Shown here: positions 24,926 to 33,108 of the stretch, one piece after another
Layout of the letters: every line of letters starts with the position of its first letter
How positions within the stretch are numbered: position 1 is the stretch's first letter
From: Hyphomicrobiales bacterium
Lineage (GTDB): Bacteria > Pseudomonadota > Alphaproteobacteria > Rhizobiales > Rhizobiaceae
Direction of reading: 5' to 3'
Assembly: GCA_900468535.1 (NCBI GenBank)
Contig: UBTY01000005.1
Location: 1-33,108 of the forward strand
Length of the DNA: 33,108 bases
The notes under the pieces: generated by a model
Database searches by the model: none
Seen by the model: the letters and a program-made list of their open reading frames with translations, nothing else
What the model was told of the DNA's origin: nothing
Made by a program: the position numbers and the translations under genes

Positions 24926-25975
24926 TCAGCCGGCGAGGCAGCCAAGGAAACTTTCGACATCTGCCTCGCTGGTGGCAAAGCTGGTGACCAGCCGGACCAG
25001 CGTTTCGTCCGGTCCGACGAGGTCGGGCGTAGCCGGCGGTACCGGCCAGGCATAGAACTTGGCGCCTTTTTCCTCAGCCGTTTTCGCGGCACTTTTCGGA
25101 ATGACGGCAAAGACTTCATTGGCTGAGGTTGGCCATGCAAGCCAGGATGCGTTGCTTGCGGTGATGCCGGATCGCAGGCGATCGGACATGCTGTTCGCAT
25201 GGCGGGCAAGATCGAGCCAGAGATCATTTTCGAGATAAGCGTCGAACTGGGCCGCGATGAAGCGCGACTTGGAGAAGAGCTGGGCGGCGCGCTTGCGGAT
25301 GAATGGCATTTCCGTCGCCTTATCCGGATTGAAGAAGACGATCGCTTCCGCGCACCAGCAGCCGTTCTTCGTGCCGCCGAAGGACAGCATATCGATGCCG
25401 CGCTTCCAGGTCATCTCGGCCGGGCTGACGCCGAGGGAGACAAGGGCGTTGGCAAAGCGGGCGCCGTCCATATGAAGAGGCAGCTTGTCCTTCCTTGCGA
25501 TCTCTGCGATCTCGTCGATCTCGGACAGGCTGTAGACCGTTCCAGCTTCCGTCGCCTGGGTGATCGTCACCGCCGTTGCGCGTCCGTGCTGAATGGCCGT
25601 CTGCGGGAAAGCTGCGATTTTCTCCTTGAGCTTTTCCGGATCGATCTTTCCTTCGAGGCCAGGAACGCCGATGAGGCGGGCGCCGCTGAAGAAGTCGGGT
25701 GCGCCGCATTCGTCGGCAATCACATGTGCCTCCGAATGGCAGAAGGTTATGCCGCCCGGCCGCTGGACGCTTGCCAGCGACAGGGAGTTCGCCGCCGTGC
25801 CGGTCCCGACGAAAAGAACGGTCACATCGCGCTCGAAGATTTCGGCGAAGCGCCGCTCGACGCGTCGATCGAGATCGCTTGCGCCATAGGCCGCGGCAAA
25901 GCCGTCGGATTCCTTAAGTAGGCGTTCGGCGATGGAACGATGGGCGCCTGCCCAGTTGTCGGATGCAAAATACAT
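24926..25975 (-). CDS. ltaE: Low-specificity L-threonine aldolase
   Basis: I start at ATG 25975 (MYFASDNWAG), where homology to the family begins; the frame is open 40 codons upstream without a site. The 349-residue protein is a fold-type I PLP enzyme: VGTGTAAN (phosphate-binding loop, about 56-63), HMDGARFANA (about 168-177, the Asp that contacts the PLP ring and the conserved Arg), and the Schiff-base Lys at about 203 in SFGGTKNG. It cleaves L-threonine and allo-threonine to glycine and acetaldehyde. It is divergent from gltB with a 540-base gap. No clear Shine-Dalgarno was found before the ATG. Confidence 0.9.
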   Translation of the reverse strand: MYFASDNWAGAHRSIAERLLKESDGFAAAYGASDLDRRVERRFAEIFERDVTVLFVGTGTAANSLSLASVQRPGGITFCHSEAHVIADECGAPDFFSGARLIGVPGLEGKIDPEKLKEKIAAFPQTAIQHGRATAVTITQATEAGTVYSLSEIDEIAEIARKDKLPLHMDGARFANALVSLGVSPAEMTWKRGIDMLSFGGTKNGCWCAEAIVFFNPDKATEMPFIRKRAAQLFSKSRFIAAQFDAYLENDLWLDLARHANSMSDRLRSGITASNASWLAWPTSANEVFAVIPKSAAKTAEEKGAKFYAWPVPPATPDLVGPDETLVRLVTSFATSEADVESFLGCLAG

Positions 25976-26233
25976 GGAAAAGAGACCGGATGAGATATGA
26001 TGAGGATGAGGTTCGGGCGGCGACCTTACGCCATCGCTCCCGCCGGTCAAAGAGGCAGCGTGGAATCCATCACAAAAATTGACCTCGGTAATCAATAAAC
26101 AAAATAGTGCGTAAACTCGTAATTTTGTTTCGCATAAATAGCTATTCAGCGCAACATTGTATCACAAATCGCTGATTTTTTGAATCTGCACTCTTGCGCC
26201 TGCCCGATGTTTCTGGCATAGATCAATGGAATT

Positions 26234-26252
26234 AGGACAGGGTTGCTGTCCT
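26234..26252. promoter_or_regulatory. Perfect hairpin AGGACAG/CTGTCCT upstream of gltB
   Basis: A 7-bp perfect inverted repeat with loop GGTTG is followed on the plus strand by ATTTT, weakly like a terminator. It lies upstream of the candidate gltB promoter, so it may be an operator or the end of a short transcript. Confidence 0.35.
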
Positions 26253-26289
26253 ATTTTGGCCGCGACGGCCGAAGAGGCGCCAAAAAACC

Positions 26290-26317
26290 TTACACTCGTG
26301 GGGTTTCACGCTATAGT
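26290..26317 (+). promoter_or_regulatory. Possible gltB promoter
   Basis: TATAGT (26312-26317) matches the -10 consensus at five of six positions; TTACAC (26290-26295), 16 bases upstream, is a poor -35. Transcription would start near 26324, giving a leader of about 190 bases. Confidence 0.35.
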
Positions 26318-26515
26318 TCTTCAAAAGCGGGCAGCGCCCGCATGCGGAGGCGGATAGCAGGCGCGGTAGCGCAACGGCTGCTTTCCCTGGAAAGCCTGCC
26401 GCCGGCGACCGGATCTTCGAATTAGTGCAACAGCGCTGTCACGCGTCGAACCTAGGATCAGGGACGGCGCACGACAAGAAGCCGCCCGCAGCCCCGCGGG
26501 CTCTGACAGGAGGGA

Positions 26516-31240
<4,725 letters not shown>

Positions 31241-31292
31241 ATACGCTTACTTCCGTTGCGCCGGCGAAATGTCGGCGCGGCGGATGACCGAA

Positions 31293-31372
31293 ATATCTCA
31301 ATGACCCACGGATCGGCAGCAGCCTCAGGCAGCGCAGACACGCGGATGGCACCCAAGGGATATCTCAATGAC
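31293..31372 (+). repeat. Pair of 13-base direct repeats in the gltB-gltD spacer
   Basis: ATATCTCAATGAC occurs at 31293-31305 and again at 31360-31372, with a 67-base period. Both copies contain an ATG, and the first is in frame with gltD. They may mark a local duplication or an alternative start region. Confidence 0.7.
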
Positions 31373-31462
31373 GGTCGAAAGAAGCAACTTGCCTCCGCTG
31401 TCGAGGCTAACAATGGACAACTGGCCGCAGGCGAGGCGGTCATGAGTGTAAGGGACGAAAAT

Positions 31463-32917
<1,455 letters not shown>

Positions 32918-32941
32918 GCGACTGACATCGATGCAATGGAT

Positions 32942-32967
32942 GGGGCCGCTTCGAGCGGCCTCTTTTT
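32942..32967 (+). terminator. Rho-independent terminator after gltD
   Basis: GGGGCCGCT/AGCGGCCTC forms a 9-bp stem (one G-T pair) with a TCG loop, followed by TTTTTATT. It lies 25 bases after the gltD stop and closes the gltBD transcript. Confidence 0.9.
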
Positions 32968-32972
32968 ATTTG

Positions 32973-33108
32973 ATGCTGATGTCGATTGGAGACGAGCCGC
33001 TTGCGGCGGTGCCGTTGCCGGGCGTTTTTCGTCAGACGATATCGATGCATACCGGGCGCAGATCGGAGGAGGTGGCGCGTCCGCTTCCGGCCGATTTCGT
33101 TGAAAAAC
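32973..33108 (+). CDS. Possible start of an unidentified gene (partial at right edge)
   Basis: From ATG 32973 (or ATG 32979) the frame stays open to the end of the window, 45 codons, beginning [17 protein letters not shown]. There is no good ribosome binding site: the ATG comes only six bases after the gltD terminator T tract, so the true start may be the inner ATG at 33045. I do not recognise the protein. Confidence 0.35.
   Translation, partial: MLMSIGDEPLAAVPLPGVFRQTISMHTGRRSEEVARPLPADFVEK

Larger units (their letters stand above)
25976..26515. other. 540-base regulatory gap between ltaE and gltB
   Basis: No gene is convincing here. The left part (about 26080-26200) is AT-rich and probably contains the ltaE promoter and possibly sites for a global nitrogen or amino-acid regulator. 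The right part contains a perfect 7-bp hairpin at 26234-26252, a GGCCG/CGGCC dyad at 26258-26270, a candidate gltB promoter at 26290-26317 and a leader of about 190 bases with a GC-rich hairpin just before the gltB ribosome binding site. Confidence 0.5.

Noticed and set aside
26243..26425. Short plus-strand frame in the gltB leader
   Set aside because: Basic, Ser/Arg-rich product with no ribosome binding site; it overlaps the candidate promoter.

Overview
The window looks like chromosomal DNA from a member of the Rhizobiaceae (Sinorhizobium/Ensifer/Rhizobium type). The reasons are high-GC coding, a CpdR response regulator near tRNA-Val, an N-formylglutamate amidohydrolase gene and hisN separated by an sRNA that matches the rhizobial suhB/MmgR family, a small heat-shock gene with a ROSE-type thermometer, and an ltaE-gltB-gltD block. 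From memory the order cpdR to gltD resembles the S. meliloti chromosome. No alignment was run.

Region 1 (1-7428) is an envelope-directed gene block on the + strand. The Gly-rich tail of an upstream gene (probably DUF3300) is followed by a secreted DUF2950 protein. A tightly overlapping operon comes next: MoxR AAA+ ATPase, DUF58 protein, DUF4381 membrane protein, BatA-like VWA protein, a fused BatB-like VWA plus TPR protein, and a BatD-like protein. MoxR and VWA partners are known to act as chaperone or activation machines. The client here is unknown.

Region 2 (7429-13927) is accessory. It holds a Tat-exported sulfatase with a CTAGR active-site motif, an outer-membrane beta-barrel protein and a DUF4239 (bestrophin-like) membrane protein, all on +. 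On the - strand there is a 78-residue secreted protein that looks like the severed N-terminus of an MltF-type lytic transglycosylase. It overlaps the start of a membrane sensor nucleotidyl cyclase. The accessory part ends at the 3' side of a tRNA-Val(GAC) gene with its own promoter and terminator.

Region 3 (13928-24922) is mostly core. It has cpdR, the N-formylglutamate amidohydrolase gene, the minus-strand MmgR-like sRNA with promoter and terminator, hisN, a soluble double-PAS chemotaxis receptor, a lysophospholipase-like hydrolase, a secreted beta-helix protein, a structured minus-strand RNA candidate, an Hsp20 gene with an RpoH-type promoter and ROSE-like leader, an SBF-type transporter divergent from a LysR regulator, a GNAT acetyltransferase, and a 42-residue membrane peptide with a strong ribosome binding site.

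Region 4 (24926-33108) is nitrogen and amino-acid metabolism: L-threonine aldolase, then glutamate synthase large and small subunits (gltB, gltD) with a 222-base spacer and a terminator. The start of one more possible gene runs off the right edge.

The best candidates for something not well described are the envelope block of regions 1-2 taken as a unit, the MltF remnant coupled to the cyclase, and the structured RNA at 21153-21263.
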